Positions 62,833 through 64,000 of a stretch of DNA of 64,000 bases are shown in pieces; position 1 is the first letter of the stretch; each line of letters starts with the position of its first letter. The notes beneath the pieces are model-generated. The model was not told where the DNA came from. It did not search any database and saw nothing but the letters and a program-made list of their open reading frames with translations. The stretch comes from an uncultured Marinicella sp. (GTDB taxonomy: Bacteria > Pseudomonadota > Gammaproteobacteria > Xanthomonadales > Marinicellaceae), in assembly GCA_947502925.1 (NCBI GenBank), contig CANNBS010000001.1, positions 558,001 through 622,000 of the forward strand. The letters run 5' to 3'. A program made the translations under genes and the position numbers.

Positions 62833-64000
62833 ATGTCATGGGAATTTATGGAATCATTTGCTGTGGCAGCCGGTCATCGACTCACGGCTCAGGCTGCTGA
62901 ACAAATTCTCAATCAAGGTGGCAACGCCTATGATGCCATTATTGCGGCGTTGTTGATGTCTTTTGTGTCGGAGCCTTTGTTGTCATCGCCGGGAGGTGGT
63001 GGGTTTTTACTGGTGGCCGGGCCGGAGCAAGCACCGAAATTATTGGACTTTTTTTCCAACACACCTCGGGTGGATAGTCAGCATTTACAACAAGAGGACT
63101 GGGATTTTTATCCGATATCGGGTGATTTTGGCGACAAGGCTCAGGAATTTCATATTGGCCGTGCCGCAGCGGCGGTGCCCGGTGTGGTGGCGGGCATTTA
63201 TAAAGCCCATGAAAGATTAGCCACCATGCCCTTAAGTCAATTGGCACAACCGGCCATACAGGCCGCCAATCAAGGTATCGAAGTCAACCGTCAACAGGCC
63301 TTTGTGGCGAATATACTGACACCGGTTATTCGGGCAACGACTGAGGCACATCATTTATACCGGGGACTGATTAAAGACACTGTCTGGAAAAATAAACAAC
63401 TGGCAGACTTTCTTGACACCCTGTCGACCTCCGATGCTGACTGGTTTTACCGACACGACTTAAGTGCCCGGATGTATGCGTCTGAAGATTGTTTATTGCA
63501 GGCTGCTGATTTTGCTGATTATGAATGTGTTATCCGAGAACCTCTGACGGTTCAGTGTGGTGATTATCAGGTATTAACCAATCCGGCGCCCAGTACCGGT
63601 GGTTTATTGATTGCAGAGCAATTAAAGCATTGTCAAAAGCAACCCTCAGCTCAGCCTGTTTTTGATGCCATGTTGGCCATGGAGCGTAAAAAACAACAAT
63701 TATTAAACACGGTTTCCCGTGGCACCACCCACATGAGTGTCGCCGATGCTCACGGCAACCTGGCGGCATTAACCCTAAGTAATGGTGAAGGCAATGGCCA
63801 TGTTGTGCCGGATTGTGGCTTTATGATGAATAATTTCCTGGGGGAGTCGGACATCAATCATGAAGGCTTTTTTAATTGGTCAGCAGGAAAGCGCATGCGA
63901 TCAATGATGGCCCCGACCCTGATTCACCATCCTGATCATCTTTTCGCCCTGGGTTCGGGTGGTTCTAACCGAATTAAGACAGCAATTTTCCAGGTGGCCC
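62833..64000 (+). CDS. Gamma-glutamyltransferase family protein, partial
   Basis: 389 codons are visible; the gene runs off the right edge. The ATG at 62833 follows GGAGAG. Family landmarks: AVAAGHRLTAQAAEQIL, GGNAYDAIIAA, SSPGGGGFLLVA, RAAAAVPGVVAGIY, PAPSTGGLLIA. The autoprocessing/nucleophile Thr is in RGTTHMSVADAHGNLAALT, and a GSGGSNRIKTA glycine loop follows. No signal peptide is present, unlike periplasmic E. coli Ggt, so it may be cytoplasmic. It may act on glutathione or other gamma-glutamyl compounds. Confidence 0.88.
   Translation, partial: MSWEFMESFAVAAGHRLTAQAAEQILNQGGNAYDAIIAALLMSFVSEPLLSSPGGGGFLLVAGPEQAPKLLDFFSNTPRVDSQHLQQEDWDFYPISGDFGDKAQEFHIGRAAAAVPGVVAGIYKAHERLATMPLSQLAQPAIQAANQGIEVNRQQAFVANILTPVIRATTEAHHLYRGLIKDTVWKNKQLADFLDTLSTSDADWFYRHDLSARMYASEDCLLQAADFADYECVIREPLTVQCGDYQVLTNPAPSTGGLLIAEQLKHCQKQPSAQPVFDAMLAMERKKQQLLNTVSRGTTHMSVADAHGNLAALTLSNGEGNGHVVPDCGFMMNNFLGESDINHEGFFNWSAGKRMRSMMAPTLIHHPDHLFALGSGGSNRIKTAIFQVA

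Overview
The window reads as chromosomal DNA of a free-living gammaproteobacterium of moderate GC. Support comes from the housekeeping genes (prolyl-tRNA synthetase, Cca, RdgC, HemL, class Ia ribonucleotide reductase, soluble lytic transglycosylase, DgkA, glyoxalase I), which resemble gammaproteobacterial homologues, and from the double-membrane equipment (TonB-dependent receptor, RND pump, outer-membrane beta-barrel, lipoproteins). CSLREA-type beta-helix proteins ending in a GFE-like tail, together with an ECF sigma factor and a TPR-bearing Ser/Thr kinase, recall Marinicella/Wenzhouxiangella-like lineages. That placement is inference from memory and was not tested. I see no prophage, insertion sequence, CRISPR array or plasmid hallmark. 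One tRNA gene is present (tRNA-Thr, UGU).

Layout. 1-6.2 kb: a partial NAD-dependent epimerase, a MATE exporter and nrdAB. 6.2-9 kb: a secreted TonB-C-domain protein, a small secreted unknown, and a Met/His-rich outer-membrane protein. That last gene is divergent from a RegB/RegA-type redox two-component system (9.1-10.8 kb), and the shared promoter region carries a palindrome fitting the published RegA/PrrA site. 10.8-13.4 kb: an operon of alpha/beta hydrolase, LytS-like kinase and LytTR regulator. 13.6-20.1 kb: an accessory island of two exported beta-helix proteins, an ECF sigma factor with Thr where acidic residues normally sit, and a Ser/Thr kinase. 20.2-28.3 kb: a secreted unknown, a penicillin-binding-protein-like hydrolase, an unknown helical protein, tRNA-Thr, a flavin reductase, an S33 peptidase and a NatAB-like ABC exporter. 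28.4-35.2 kb: a NarL-type two-component system, proS with a downstream methyltransferase, and a hybrid histidine kinase. 35.3-43.6 kb: a TonB-dependent receptor, gcvPB, dgkA, exported unknowns, gloA, a thioesterase and an ion channel. 43.8-52.5 kb: rdgC, an HD hydrolase, slt and cca, then an M14 carboxypeptidase and a fused methionine sulfoxide reductase lipoprotein. 52.5-64 kb: two methyltransferases, an RND efflux operon, a small TolB/TolA-like chimera, a DedA-LssY fusion, hemL and a gamma-glutamyltransferase running off the end.

The most unusual items are: (i) a 250-residue exported protein that appears to join a TolB N-terminal domain to a TolA C-terminal domain, two modules that contact each other in the Tol-Pal system; (ii) a lipoprotein with the order MsrA, glutaredoxin-like CPYC domain, zinc-less MsrB; (iii) the probable kinase-activated ECF sigma/beta-helix locus; (iv) the RegA-like operator shared between regBA and the Met/His-rich outer-membrane protein.

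All domain calls were made by eye from translated sequence. No database search was run.
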